Source of the DNA: Maritimibacter fusiformis
GTDB lineage: Bacteria; Pseudomonadota; Alphaproteobacteria; Rhodobacterales; Rhodobacteraceae
Direction of reading: 5' to 3'
NCBI RefSeq assembly: GCF_008086115.1
Contig: NZ_VSIY01000017.1
Span: 1 to 64,000 of the forward strand
Length of the DNA: 64,000 nucleotides
A model generated the notes under the pieces. That model worked only from the letters and a program-made list of their open reading frames with translations. It did no database searches and had not been told where the DNA came from. Each line of letters starts with the position of its first letter. The stretch's first letter is position 1. Shown piece by piece: positions 1-8,608 of this stretch. A program made the translations under genes and the position numbers.

Positions 1-425
1 CGAAGGGCTTTTCAGGGTTGCCGCTACTCTTCGAGCGACCTGCTGATACACTGCGTTGGCACCTTTGGCACGGCAAAGTGATGACCGCCGCGACAATCCT
101 CAAGGTTCTTCAGATCGATTGCGATCGTCTGCACGCCGAAACCCGAGAATTACGAGAAGCGGCCAAGCGGGTCAAAGCCCGGTGCCAGGACCTCTATTCC
201 TACCTTGCGAACAACTTCGACGCGCTCGTAGACTACGGCCATCGACACCGGAATGGCCTCGCAGTTTCGTCGTCCCGGGCAGAAGGCTGTGTTGATGACA
301 TCGGCAACACCCGCATGGGCAAGCGGCGGCGCATGAGATGGTCACCGCGGGGCGCGCAACGGGTTGCCGTCACTCGGGCCGCTGTCCTTGACAGAAGGCT
401 AGGCGTCTCAAAGCGGGCCGCTTAA
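1..425 (+). pseudogene. C-terminal remnant of a transposase (ISKra4-like)
   Basis: The frame is open from the window edge and ends at 425. Its end (about residues 85-130 of the visible part) resembles the tail of ISKra4-type transposases: a stretch like YGHRHRNGLAVSSSRAEGCV, then an Arg/Lys-rich MGKRRRMRWSPRGA block. In intact members this region holds the last acidic catalytic residue and ends close to the stop. What is upstream lies outside the window, so the visible part could be the end of a complete gene, but the first ATG (18) gives only 135 aa and the next 150 bases hold a second, unrelated transposase tail. I read this as a graveyard of insertion sequences. The family assignment is from recalled motif similarity only. 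Confidence 0.5.
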
Positions 426-461
426 CCACCAAGTTTTGCCCACTCCCAAACCGTCGGCGGC

Positions 462-566
462 ATGGCTCAAACCGTCTATCGCGGTGTCGAACGGGCGCGC
501 TCCCGCTTCATTCTGACGATGGCCGCCAATAACCTGGCCCGACTGCCCAGATTGCTGGGAGCATGA
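462..566 (+). pseudogene. IS5-like transposase tail fragment (34 aa)
   Basis: The 34-residue frame contains FILTMAANNLARLPRLLGA immediately before the stop. This matches the conserved last residues of IS5-family transposases (typically ...TxAAYNLxRLPKLL). Nothing upstream in the frame encodes the DDE catalytic core, so this is a relic rather than a gene. It lies directly after another transposase remnant. From 567 to 887 I see no convincing gene: frames open there have no recognisable motif and no good ribosome binding site. Confidence 0.5.
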
Positions 567-887
567 GGCGGAAGCACGCCGCCACGTGGGCGCCTCAGAC
601 CCGTCGACAGGTGTGAAGATCACCAGACCGGCACCGTTGAAGGGACAGCGTTCCGGATCAGCGACTAATTCAGCAACCTGTTAAGGATGGAGTTGGGCTT
701 TGCCACTTGCGACGTGGCGAAGCAGCGCTGACGGTGGATGATCGGCGGGATCGCCACCCATGCGGTAACCGACCGGAGCTTCGAGACCGATGCCAAGTTG
801 TTCGCGGGCTGGCTCTGGCCGGCGAAGATGCCAAGCCTGCGCAATTCTCTGCATCGTCAGCACGAATGCCGCAGCTTCCGGCTATCT

Positions 888-1887
888 TCAATTTGCGACA
901 CGCCACATCCGATATCGCCCCTGCCCGGTCATCTCGCGGATCAGGCCGCTCGCTTCCATCCAGGCAAGGTTGCGCTGGACGGCGGTGCGGCTGGCCCCGG
1001 TCAGGGCCTCGGCCATTGGGGCAGAGACGAGGGGCCATTCGGTCAGCGCGGCGCGCAAGGCTGGGGGTGTCTTGCCCGAGAGCGGGACCATTGCAGCTTC
1101 TGCCCTTGCCGCCCATGCTTCGATATCGTCGAGGTGCCGCATTGCGGTCAGGCATGCGGTTTCCATCCCGTCGAGCCAGCGGGCGAGACGGTCAGTCGGC
1201 GAGCCACCGGCGCGTAGCCCCCCTGCCCCGCCCATGGCCAAAGGCGCAAAGATAGCGCCCCTGCCCTCGCTGGCCGCGATCCGCGTCGCCGTGACCGCCG
1301 CTTCCATCTGCTCGCCGTGCTGCCCAAGGCCAGCAAGGCTCCAGAGATGAAAGCCCATGCAGGCGCGGGCGATCGGGTGCAAATCGGCTGCTTGCGCCAC
1401 CAAGTCCAGCCAGTCGCTCGCGCGATCCGCGAACGGTTCGACTTCATCATCCAGGTTCTTGGGATCACGGCGGTCAAGGAATGCGGAAAGGCCCATCTCG
1501 GGCCCCGGCCCACCCGTCAGCCGCCGCACCGCCCATCCGACACGTGCCAGCGCCGCCGCGTCGTCCTGGACACCGGACAGGCGTAGCGAGATCCAGAGCG
1601 CCAGCCGGTCCAGACCGATGTGATCACCCGCGAACCAACTCAGATTGGCCGCCTCGATAAGGGCGAGTCTGTGCCGCCAGCCCTCCGGACTCCGCTTCAG
1701 CCGCTCGTCCAGCGCAGCGAGTCTGCCTGCGACGCGGGCGAGCTTCGCGGCATGGCCCGCCTCAGCCTTCCGCCAGTCGTCGAGAACCGCGGTCTCGCGT
1801 GGTACTGCCCGTGGTCCGGGCGCCAGATCGTCGGGCTCCTCGTCCGCCGGGCCCGGCAGGAACCAGATGTCGCATTTTCTTCACCAT
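888..1887 (-). pseudogene. DUF1612/RHE_PE00001-type HTH protein, frameshifted at the start
   Basis: The minus strand is open from 1880 down to the stop at 888. It encodes about 330 residues resembling the DUF1612 helix-turn-helix proteins of rhizobial plasmids (RHE_PE00001 family), including a C-terminal winged-helix-like part (PLVSAPMAEALTGASRTAVQ, then TGQGRYRMW). No ATG, GTG or TTG lies in this frame before the GTG at 1529, which would discard about 115 plausible residues (WFLPGP..., LSWFAGDHIGLDRLALW). Immediately upstream, in the +1 frame, ATG-GTG-AAG-AAA begins at 1887. Removing one A from the AAAA run at 1875-1878 fuses it perfectly to CDIWFLPGP. I infer a one-base frameshift that kills or weakens the gene, or a sequencing error. 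It is divergent from tniA. Confidence 0.6.
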
Positions 1888-1943
1888 TTCAGCACATGAT
1901 TATTACGTGATTTCTGGATGATACGGGGTAAGCACACATCATT

Positions 1944-1964
1944 TTTCAGCTTAAGGCTTCAATT
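1944..1964 (+). repeat. Left copy of 21-bp direct repeat flanking the tni-int block
   Basis: TTTCAGCTTAAGGCTTCAAT at 1944 recurs as TTTCAGCTTACTGCTTCAAT at 8443, in the same orientation; 19 of 21 bases agree with the final T. The copies lie just outside tniA and just after the tyrosine integrase. They could be attL/attR of the integrase or shared protein-binding sites. Related TTTCAGC motifs also occur at about 1974 and 1887. Confidence 0.5.
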
Positions 1965-2035
1965 TTGGTTCCGTATTTCAGCAAGTGGCCGCCCTGTTGG
2001 CGCATGACCCAGCCGGTCTCGGAAGTTTCATATCG

Positions 2036-3670
2036 ATGACGTCCGGCGAAGCGCATGCCTCGGATGAAGCGTGGGCCAAGGCGACGCGTACCGCGCGCGA
2101 GTTGGACCGGATTCTTGACGGAGCGGCGCCGGTGCGTGAGGCCGTGATGCGCGCGGCATCCGAGCTGCGGCTCTCGACACGCCAAGTCTACAACTATCTG
2201 GCGCGGTATCGGGAAGAGCGCAGGGTATCGTCCCTTCTGCCGCGAAGGAGTGGAACAAGACAACCAAGGATCAACCCCGCAGTCGAGAACATCATCGCGG
2301 TGACCCTGCGGGAGATGTGGTTGCGCCCGGAGCAGCCGGACCTTGCACCGATCGTTGAAGAGATCCGCACCCGCTGCGCAGAGGAAGGGCACACTCCACC
2401 CGCCTATGTCACTGTCGCCCGGCGGATCCCCATTCTGTTCGCCCCGGAAGAAATTGCCCGCCGCCGCCTGTCGGATGGTAAACACCTGCACCGGCTGAAG
2501 CCGCGACCGGGCTACATCCGGGCTAACCACGCGCTCGACGTTGTCCAGATCGATCACACGCCGGCAGACATCCAATTTGTTGAGGTGATTGATGACCACG
2601 GTGTCTTCGTTGGTCGTCCCTATCTGACCATCGCTGCAGATGTGGCCACGAGCGCGATCATCGGCTTCTGCCTGACCCTCGAGCGGCCGTCACGACTGTC
2701 TGTCGCGCTTTGTCTGGCGCACGCGATGTGCTGCAAGATTGACTGGCTGGCAGAACGCGGTATCGATCATGCTTGGCCGATGCACGGTCGCCCGAAGCAA
2801 ATCGTCGTCGATTCCGCCAAGGAGTTCCAGAGCAGCACCTTCAGCAGAGGATGCGCGGACTATGGCATCGCCATACGCATGCGGAACAAGGGCACCGTGC
2901 ATCGGGGCGGAGTCGTGGAACGCCTGCTTGGGAAAGTGAACACCGCGCTACGCGCCTTGCCCGGCAAGACGGGGCGTTCCATCGCGGATCGGGGCGACTA
3001 TGCTTCGGAAGCGCGGGCACGGCTCAGCTTCGCGGATCTTGAACGCTGCATCGCGCTCGCGATCATCGACCACAACCTGAGCCAGAATGCGCGCAGGCTG
3101 ACCGTTCCGGCGAAAGAGTGGGAAGATCGGTTCCAGCCGAAGGACCGGCCTATCGATGCGCCTGTCGATGTGCTGCTGAATTTCCTGCCACGCAAGACGC
3201 GGAAAATTTCACCTCAGGGCTTCAGTCTCTTCGCCATCGACTATTTCGAGCCCTGGCTTGGCCCGCTGGTTGCGCGTCGTGACCGGCTGGAGCCGCTCGA
3301 TCTGTGCTATGATCCTCGCGACATCAGCCATGTCTACGTCAAGGATCCGGATACGCAGGCCTGGCGGCCGGTCAGGCGACGGGACGGACTGGCCGAGCCG
3401 ATCACGCTTTGGCAGCACCAGGCGGATCGACAGCAGCGGCGTGAAATCCAGCGGCGCCCTGTGCAGGAGGCATCAGCCATCCGACGCGAAATCGCCGCAA
3501 CTGTTGCCGCCGCCAAAACCCCCAAAAGCCGTTTGAAGGAGATGACCCGCGCCCGGCATGCCACCGAGGCAAAGAAGCCTTATGCCGACTTCGCTACGCC
3601 TTCCGCCTCGGCCCAGGCAAAGCTCGACCCGGATCGTCCGCGGCGGGTCTTCCCAATCGAGGATTGGTAA
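2036..3670 (+). CDS. tniA: TniA/TnsB-type DDE transposase
   Basis: A 544-aa transposase of the Mu/TniA/TnsB superfamily, which joins transposon ends to target DNA with the help of TniB and TniQ. An N-terminal HTH (about 25-70, LRLSTRQVYNYLARYREERR) precedes an RNase H-fold core with the expected acidic triad: D in DVVQIDHT (about 173), D in IVVDSAKEF (about 259) and E in GGVVERLLGK (about 295). A Mu C-terminal beta-barrel-like part follows (about 390-470, LDLCYDPRDISHVYVKD). The start at ATG 2036 is preferred; an in-frame GTG at 1985 would add 17 residues. tniB follows directly. The gene looks intact. Residue positions are approximate. Confidence 0.85.
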   Translation: MTSGEAHASDEAWAKATRTARELDRILDGAAPVREAVMRAASELRLSTRQVYNYLARYREERRVSSLLPRRSGTRQPRINPAVENIIAVTLREMWLRPEQPDLAPIVEEIRTRCAEEGHTPPAYVTVARRIPILFAPEEIARRRLSDGKHLHRLKPRPGYIRANHALDVVQIDHTPADIQFVEVIDDHGVFVGRPYLTIAADVATSAIIGFCLTLERPSRLSVALCLAHAMCCKIDWLAERGIDHAWPMHGRPKQIVVDSAKEFQSSTFSRGCADYGIAIRMRNKGTVHRGGVVERLLGKVNTALRALPGKTGRSIADRGDYASEARARLSFADLERCIALAIIDHNLSQNARRLTVPAKEWEDRFQPKDRPIDAPVDVLLNFLPRKTRKISPQGFSLFAIDYFEPWLGPLVARRDRLEPLDLCYDPRDISHVYVKDPDTQAWRPVRRRDGLAEPITLWQHQADRQQRREIQRRPVQEASAIRREIAATVAAAKTPKSRLKEMTRARHATEAKKPYADFATPSASAQAKLDPDRPRRVFPIEDW

Positions 3671-3671
3671 G

Positions 3672-4553
3672 GTGCCGGACCACCTCATGTCCGCCACCGT
3701 CCCACTCTTGCAGGCCGATGACGCAGTGCGGATCGCCCATGTGCGCGCGCCGCGCTGGATCAGCCATCCGGCGGCCGGCGCGGCGCATGACGCGATGCGA
3801 CTGCTGCTTGAGCGACCGCCATCCCTGCGCCCACGCGGTTTGCTGCTTGCCGGTCCCTACCATAACGGCAAGACCATGATCGCCGAACGCTTCGCCGTCG
3901 AACATCTGCGTGTTGCCGAGCAGCAAAAGGTGTGGGTGATTCAGACCCGGGAAGGTGCAGGGCTGTCGCATTTCTATGCCAGCATCCTGTCCGGATTGCG
4001 CGCGCCACAAGCCGCTGGCTGGCGCAGCCTGGCCCGCGCCGGCGATCAGGTCGATCATCTTCTGGAGCGCCTGAAGCCGCGCCTTTTGATCTTCGACGAG
4101 TTCCACAGCGCGTTGCGCGGGCGGCGCGAGGATGTGAAGGCCATCTTCTCGTTCTTGCGGCGGATCGCACGAGTGCATGACATCTCACCCGTCCTTGTCG
4201 GCGAAATCGCGATCTACGATGCGGTGCATGACACGGACGAAATGGGCTCACGCTTCGATACGATCCCCATTCCACGCTGGGCGTATGACGAGGATTTCGC
4301 GACACTTCTGGACAGCCTTGAGGTAAGTCTGCCGCTAGCCAATGCCTCCGATCTGTCGCGCGAACCCTTGGCAAAGATCATCCACGATCTGTCAGAGGGG
4401 CTGATCGGCGAGGTTATCGAGATAGTCACCAGGGCGGCAGTTGCGGCAATCTCGCGCGGTGAGGACCGGATCACGGGCGCAACCCTGTCGGACCTTGGCT
4501 ATGTGCCTCTCTCGAGGCGCCGCAATTCCGCTTTGCGTCACGAGATGACATGA
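3672..4553 (+). CDS. tniB: TniB AAA+ ATPase, transposition target regulator
   Basis: A 293-aa TniB/TnsC-type AAA+ ATPase. It forms ATP-dependent filaments on target DNA and recruits TniA. Visible motifs are Walker A (GPYHNGKTMI), Walker B (PRLLIFDEFH) and a later LVGEIAIYDA sensor-like segment. Translation probably begins at GTG 3672, one base after the tniA stop and downstream of GAGG, or at ATG 3687; the open frame extends back to 3558 inside tniA, but that part has no family similarity. The stop overlaps the tniQ start (ATGA at 4550-4553), indicating translational coupling. Length is normal for the family. Confidence 0.85.
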   Translation: MPDHLMSATVPLLQADDAVRIAHVRAPRWISHPAAGAAHDAMRLLLERPPSLRPRGLLLAGPYHNGKTMIAERFAVEHLRVAEQQKVWVIQTREGAGLSHFYASILSGLRAPQAAGWRSLARAGDQVDHLLERLKPRLLIFDEFHSALRGRREDVKAIFSFLRRIARVHDISPVLVGEIAIYDAVHDTDEMGSRFDTIPIPRWAYDEDFATLLDSLEVSLPLANASDLSREPLAKIIHDLSEGLIGEVIEIVTRAAVAAISRGEDRITGATLSDLGYVPLSRRRNSALRHEMT

Positions 4554-5560
4554 GGTTTGGGCCGACCGGGATCTCCGTGACGCCTGCAGAGCGGTATGAA
4601 AGTGTGGCGGGAAACCGTTGGCCCATGAGCATTATGCCCGCACCAGGTGAACTTCTGTCGAGCTGGCTGCACCGCCTCGCTTACGCAAACGGCATACCTC
4701 CGCACTATTTTGGTGCGCTTCTCGGAGCGCCAGGTCAGAACTGGTCGGCACGTCTTGATCGAGCGATGCCAGATCGCATTCTGCAGTTTCTGGGAGAACA
4801 TACCCACATACCCTTGGAAGACATCGCGGCTCTGACCATTGCTCCTGACCCCTTGGCCCGGTTGCGTTTGCCCCTGCGGGCATCGCCTCAGCAGAGTTGC
4901 GCACCAAAGACGCAGGCGACCTGGCTGCAATTCTGCCCGGCCTGTCTGGCGGAAGACGAAACGCCCTATTTTCGCCGAGGCTGGAGCCTGGCGACACGCG
5001 TTTCTTGCTTTCACCACGGTTGTCGGCTTCGAGACAGGTGCCCGTCTTGCGGGGGCGGATTGGCTCCGTTCAGCCAGAAGCGTCTTGTGCCGCATCAGAT
5101 CTGCGCCCGGTGCGGCGCGGCCCTCTGCAAACGCACCCGTCCTGCCACCAATGGGGTTCGGCGTCTTGAGCGCCTGATCGACGATCTGCTTCGTTTGCAT
5201 GCAGCAGGGCATCGAATGGCAGAGGGGCGATCACTCCCGGACCTTCTTGGATCAGCCTGCTTTCAATTTGGTAAACAGCGCATGTCCATCGCGCGCCTCC
5301 CTCATCGAGATCGCTATCATCTGCTTCGGCAATTGACGGAAGGGCGGTCGACGCCTTTCGGAACGCGAAGAAGTCCCGCGATCTCTTATTGGAAACGCGT
5401 CGTTCAGGCTGCGCCAGCTTGGAGCGGACTGGTCACATCTTTCAGCGTTGCCGTCCTGCCTCGGCCCAAAGCTGGGCCTTGCTCTACCACCGCTGGCCCG
5501 CATTTGGCGGATCTCGTTCAGGCGGCCGCGCGGCTCGATCAGCAGCGGCAAGCGCTGTAA
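4550..5560 (+). CDS. tniQ: TniQ family target-site protein
   Basis: A 336-aa TniQ protein. TniQ/TnsD proteins bind the target or bridge it to the TniB filament. The N-terminal motif MPAPGELLSSWLHRLAYANG is the family signature, followed by zinc-finger pairs (CPAC at about 130, CFHHGCxLRDRCPSC, and CARCGAALC). The C-terminal 70 residues have no obvious family similarity and may have drifted. It is the last gene of the tniABQ operon and converges on scpB with a 16-base gap. Confidence 0.85.
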   Translation: MRFGPTGISVTPAERYESVAGNRWPMSIMPAPGELLSSWLHRLAYANGIPPHYFGALLGAPGQNWSARLDRAMPDRILQFLGEHTHIPLEDIAALTIAPDPLARLRLPLRASPQQSCAPKTQATWLQFCPACLAEDETPYFRRGWSLATRVSCFHHGCRLRDRCPSCGGGLAPFSQKRLVPHQICARCGAALCKRTRPATNGVRRLERLIDDLLRLHAAGHRMAEGRSLPDLLGSACFQFGKQRMSIARLPHRDRYHLLRQLTEGRSTPFGTRRSPAISYWKRVVQAAPAWSGLVTSFSVAVLPRPKAGPCSTTAGPHLADLVQAAARLDQQRQAL

Positions 5561-5576
5561 AAATTCCCGGTGAGTT

Positions 5577-6233
5577 TCAGGCGCGCGCGGCCAGCCCGGC
5601 ATCATTCAGCTGTTCAGCGTCTGGCAGGTCGCGCAAGCTCTCCAGCCCGAAAGCTGCGAGGAACGCGTCTGTGGTCACGAAGGTATAGGGGGCACCACGA
5701 CGCGGCGCGCGCGGCCCAGTTCCAATCAGACCCTGCGCATGCAGCCTTCCGATCAGGTCCCGGTTGATCTCTTTGCCAAAGATGTCTTTGAGCCCATCGC
5801 GGGTGATCGGCTGGTGGTAGGCGATGGCCGCCAAAATCGCGACGTCGAACTCGTTCAGGTCCAGCAACTGGTCTCCGACATCCGCTGCGGCGCGGATCGC
5901 AGGCGCGTAAACAGGCCGCGTCCGGAACATCCACCCCCCTGCGACCATGGCAATCTCGAACGCCCGCCCTTCCAGATCAGCGGCAAGGTCTTCCAACAGC
6001 AGATCAACCGAAGTCCCCTGCCCCACTATGCGCGCCAGATCCTCGCGCGGTACAGGCGAGGCAGAGGCAAACAGCACCGCCTCGATCCGGCGCATCCATT
6101 CCCGCCAGCGCAACTCCGGTGGCAGGTCGAGCAACTCGCGATCAAGCTCAGCTTCTGGTCGATCCTTCGACTTCCTTTCTGGTCGCATGTCCGAACCGCG
6201 AAACCGGTTCCCACTTTCGCTGTCCATGCTCAT
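5577..6233 (-). CDS. ScpB-like winged-helix protein
   Basis: A 218-aa protein with two winged-helix units like ScpB, the kite subunit that binds the ScpA kleisin of SMC condensin. Recognisable segments are the IEAVLFASASPVPREDLARI start of the first unit, the LNEFDVAILAAIAYHQPITR block and the GAPYTFVTTDAFLAAFGL end. Chromosomal ScpB is transcribed with scpA; here neither scpA nor smc is nearby. Instead the gene follows the DUF1403 gene by two bases and sits inside a tni block. The N-terminal 45 residues are charged and family-atypical. Its role is unknown: a DNA-structuring or regulatory accessory of the element is an inference. Confidence 0.75.
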   Translation of the reverse strand: MSMDSESGNRFRGSDMRPERKSKDRPEAELDRELLDLPPELRWREWMRRIEAVLFASASPVPREDLARIVGQGTSVDLLLEDLAADLEGRAFEIAMVAGGWMFRTRPVYAPAIRAAADVGDQLLDLNEFDVAILAAIAYHQPITRDGLKDIFGKEINRDLIGRLHAQGLIGTGPRAPRRGAPYTFVTTDAFLAAFGLESLRDLPDAEQLNDAGLAARA

Positions 6234-6235
6234 GG

Positions 6236-7120
6236 CTACACCCCGTAGAGCCGGAATGTGTCGCGCCCGGTTAGCTCACGGACCGCGCCGAGATCGACAA
6301 GCCGGTCACAGAGCCGCCGCGCCGCGCGGTCCGGCAAAGGCAGGGCACTGGGCGCCACGGCGTCCTGCGTCAGGAATATTTTCACCGCCGCCCCTGCCCC
6401 CTTGGCCCGAAGCTTTGGTGCAACTCCTTTCAAAAGCGAAGCCCGACGCGCGAGATCGACAGCCAGACGCGCGGCCTCGACCGCGGATGCGGTCACTGCG
6501 CGATGACAGGCTAGGCGCAAATCGTCACCCCGCTTGCGCAGGTCTGTGCGTTTCAAACCCGCGGCCAGCAGCGGCACGACACGATCCCAACCAAGCGCCT
6601 GGGCGAGGGCGGCGTCCGCGAGGATCAACGCCGGGACTTTGGCACGGGGTGCCTCCGTCAGGACAGCATCCAGCGCTATCGCGGCACGGGTCACCGGCGC
6701 TCCCTTCCCCGTATCGAGCCATGTAGCAATCTGGCCCAACTCCAAGATCGGCAAGGCTCGGCCCAGAGCCTTGATCGACACCGGCCGCTCCACCGCGCGA
6801 CGCCAGGCAAGGTAAGTTTCCCCCGCGGGACCAGGTAGATCGCCAGGGCGCAGAAGATGAATCGCGTCGCGCAGCTCTGGGGCTCTTTCCGGCCGACCAG
6901 AAAACCCGGCACATGCCTCGGCCGCTCGCAGCGCCAGCCGATCCCGCAACAAGGCTTTGGGGACCTCTTCGCGTCCCAACACAAGATGCAGGTGGTTCAG
7001 CGCCGCGCCCGATAAAAACGCCACATCTTCAAAGGCTTCAGGACGTGCCGAGGTGACCCATGCGGGCATCCGGGGTAGAGTGTCTGTGTCGATGGAGTGT
7101 TCCGGTCGGGCAAATGTCAT
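6236..7120 (-). CDS. DUF1403 family protein
   Basis: A 294-aa, Ala/Leu/Arg-rich helical protein matching DUF1403 by recalled sequence (AFLSGAALNHLHLVL near residue 35; LRDAIHLLRPGDLPGPAGE; the end LGAVRELTGRDTFRLYGV). The C-terminal piece resembles a winged helix (DRAARRLCDRLVDLGAVREL), much like the C-terminus of the DUF1612-type gene at 888-1887. No enzymatic motif is seen and the function is unknown. It is the first gene of the minus-strand pair with scpB and is divergent from the integrase. Confidence 0.75.
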   Translation of the reverse strand: MTFARPEHSIDTDTLPRMPAWVTSARPEAFEDVAFLSGAALNHLHLVLGREEVPKALLRDRLALRAAEACAGFSGRPERAPELRDAIHLLRPGDLPGPAGETYLAWRRAVERPVSIKALGRALPILELGQIATWLDTGKGAPVTRAAIALDAVLTEAPRAKVPALILADAALAQALGWDRVVPLLAAGLKRTDLRKRGDDLRLACHRAVTASAVEAARLAVDLARRASLLKGVAPKLRAKGAGAAVKIFLTQDAVAPSALPLPDRAARRLCDRLVDLGAVRELTGRDTFRLYGV

Positions 7121-7198
7121 GACTGAAGCCTAAACCATCGCGGCGCTTTGCTCCAGAAAATAGCACAGAAAACGCCTCGCTCTATCTTTTGCCATGAT

Positions 7199-7223
7199 GT
7201 CCGATAATCTTGCATTATCAGAC
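7199..7223. promoter_or_regulatory. Inverted repeat in the DUF1403/integrase divergent promoter
   Basis: GTCCGATAAT (7199-7208) and ATTATCAGAC (7214-7223) form an inverted repeat with a 5-base centre and one mismatch. It lies 12 bases upstream of the integrase ATG and between two divergent genes, as an operator would. Which protein binds is unknown. Confidence 0.45.
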
Positions 7224-7234
7224 GTAACACTGAT

Positions 7235-8386
7235 ATGCTCGGAAACATGAGCAGTCTCACGAATAACGGCACCAGAATCGAGGATTCCGACGCGTCTGAC
7301 GCAGAGATTTCGAGCTCAGCGTCCTATGACTCGCTGAACAGTGACGAACACGACGAGAGAACCTCTCGGGACCGAGCCTCAATCGCTCTGCCCGCTCATG
7401 TGGCCGGCTCCGGCGCGCTCGACCGGCTGATCGACACCGCGCGCGACTACGCCGAGGCCTCAACAGCTGAGAACACCAATAAGGCCTACTCGGCCGACTG
7501 GAAACACTTCACCCGTTGGTGCCGGTTGAAAGGGACGGATCCCCTGCCCCCCTCGCCCGAGATGGTCGGGCTCTATGTGGCGGACCTGGCCGCCGCGACT
7601 GGTAAGGCCCCTGCTCTCTCGGTCTCCACCATTGAGCGGCGCCTCTCCGGCCTCGCTTGGAACTACAGGCAGCGCGGGTTCACTCTTGATCGCAAGGACC
7701 GCCATGTCGCCACCGTTCTGGCCGGGATTAGGCGCAGACACGCGCGTCCGCCGGTTCAGAAGGAAGCGATCCTGCCCGATGACATCCAGGCCATGGTGGG
7801 CACCCTTCCCTATGATCTCCGCGGGCTTCGAGACCGGGCGACCTTACTTCTGGGCTATGCTGGAGGTCTCCGTCGCTCCGAGATCGTGAGCCTTGACGTG
7901 CACAAGGATGATACACCGGACTCCGGCGGTTGGATCGAGATTTTCGAAGATGGCGCTCTGCTGACGCTGAACGCCAAGACCGGGTGGCGCGAGGTCGAGG
8001 TCGGGCGCGGCTCAAGCGACCAGACCTGTCCTGTCCACGCACTTGAGCAATGGCTGTATTTTGCAAAGATCGACTTCGGGCCGGTCTTCGTGCGAACATC
8101 GCGGGATGGCAAACGTGCGCTCGAGGCCCGCCTTTCCGACAAGCACGTCGCACGGCTGATCAAAGCAACCGTTCTGAAGAGCGGCGTCAGATCCGATTTG
8201 CCGGAAGCCAAACGGCTGGCAATGTTCTCGGGGCATTCCTTGCGTGCCGGGCTCGCCTCGTCGGCAGAGGTTGATGAGCGTTATGTTCAAAAGCAACTCG
8301 GACATGCGTCGGCCGAGATGACCCGGCGCTACCAGCGCAGGCGCGACAGGTTCAGGGTGAACCTGACCAAAGCCGCAGGGCTGTGA
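7235..8386 (+). CDS. Tyrosine recombinase / site-specific integrase
   Basis: A 383-aa tyrosine recombinase. A SAM-like core-binding domain (about 68-165, AEASTAENTNKAYSADWKHF) precedes the catalytic domain, which has the expected order: Arg in GYAGGLRRSE (about 214), H-x-x-R in GHSLRAGLAS (about 334), H in QLGHAS (about 357) and the Tyr nucleophile in RRYQRRR (about 365). The first 60 residues are acidic, low in complexity and probably disordered. ATG 7235 and ATG 7247 are both possible starts. The gene sits at the right end of the repeat-flanked block, where an integrase normally lies next to its att site. Confidence 0.85.
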   Translation: MLGNMSSLTNNGTRIEDSDASDAEISSSASYDSLNSDEHDERTSRDRASIALPAHVAGSGALDRLIDTARDYAEASTAENTNKAYSADWKHFTRWCRLKGTDPLPPSPEMVGLYVADLAAATGKAPALSVSTIERRLSGLAWNYRQRGFTLDRKDRHVATVLAGIRRRHARPPVQKEAILPDDIQAMVGTLPYDLRGLRDRATLLLGYAGGLRRSEIVSLDVHKDDTPDSGGWIEIFEDGALLTLNAKTGWREVEVGRGSSDQTCPVHALEQWLYFAKIDFGPVFVRTSRDGKRALEARLSDKHVARLIKATVLKSGVRSDLPEAKRLAMFSGHSLRAGLASSAEVDERYVQKQLGHASAEMTRRYQRRRDRFRVNLTKAAGL

Positions 8387-8442
8387 AGCTCAGGAATCTT
8401 GACGCGTTGGTGAAGCGCTAAGATGAAATTCCAGCACTTCAG

Positions 8443-8463
8443 TTTCAGCTTACTGCTTCAATT
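8443..8463 (+). repeat. Right copy of 21-bp direct repeat
   Basis: Partner of the repeat at 1944-1964 (19/21 identical, same orientation). It lies 57 bases after the integrase stop, the expected place for an integrase core site. Confidence 0.5.
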
Positions 8464-8580
8464 GAAATCAGGAACTAAACGCGACAACCAGAGATCCTCG
8501 TCGTGAGCCTCTTCATCCTCCTCGAATGTGATGAGGGCGTCATCGAAATCATCAGTCAATGCAGACGGTTGCGGCTTCAT
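8458..8580 (-). CDS. Possible 40-aa acidic small protein
   Basis: A short minus-strand frame from ATG 8580 to TGA 8458. The product is strongly acidic (LTDDFDDALITFEEDEEAHD, then EDLWLSRLVPDFN). There is no recognisable family. A perfect inverted repeat lies directly upstream (8581-8608), which is why I list it; the composition alone would not convince. It could be a small regulator or a DNA mimic, but that is speculation. Confidence 0.3.
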   Translation of the reverse strand: MKPQPSALTDDFDDALITFEEDEEAHDEDLWLSRLVPDFN

Positions 8581-8608
8581 ATGTGCAAAATACTAATCTT
8601 TTGCACAT
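8581..8608. promoter_or_regulatory. Perfect 10-bp inverted repeat, probable operator
   Basis: ATGTGCAAAA (8581-8590) and TTTTGCACAT (8599-8608) are exact inverse complements separated by 8 bases. It sits in an AT-rich 420-base interval between the integrase and the serine recombinase, so it could be an operator for either neighbour or part of a resolution site. The rest of 8609-8806 is AT-rich (for example 8750-8790) as expected for a res site, but I cannot define subsites. Confidence 0.45.

Noticed and set aside
567..887. Minus-strand ORF 681-863 near the transposase remnants
   Set aside because: Sixty codons, no recognisable motif, no good start context; likely random.
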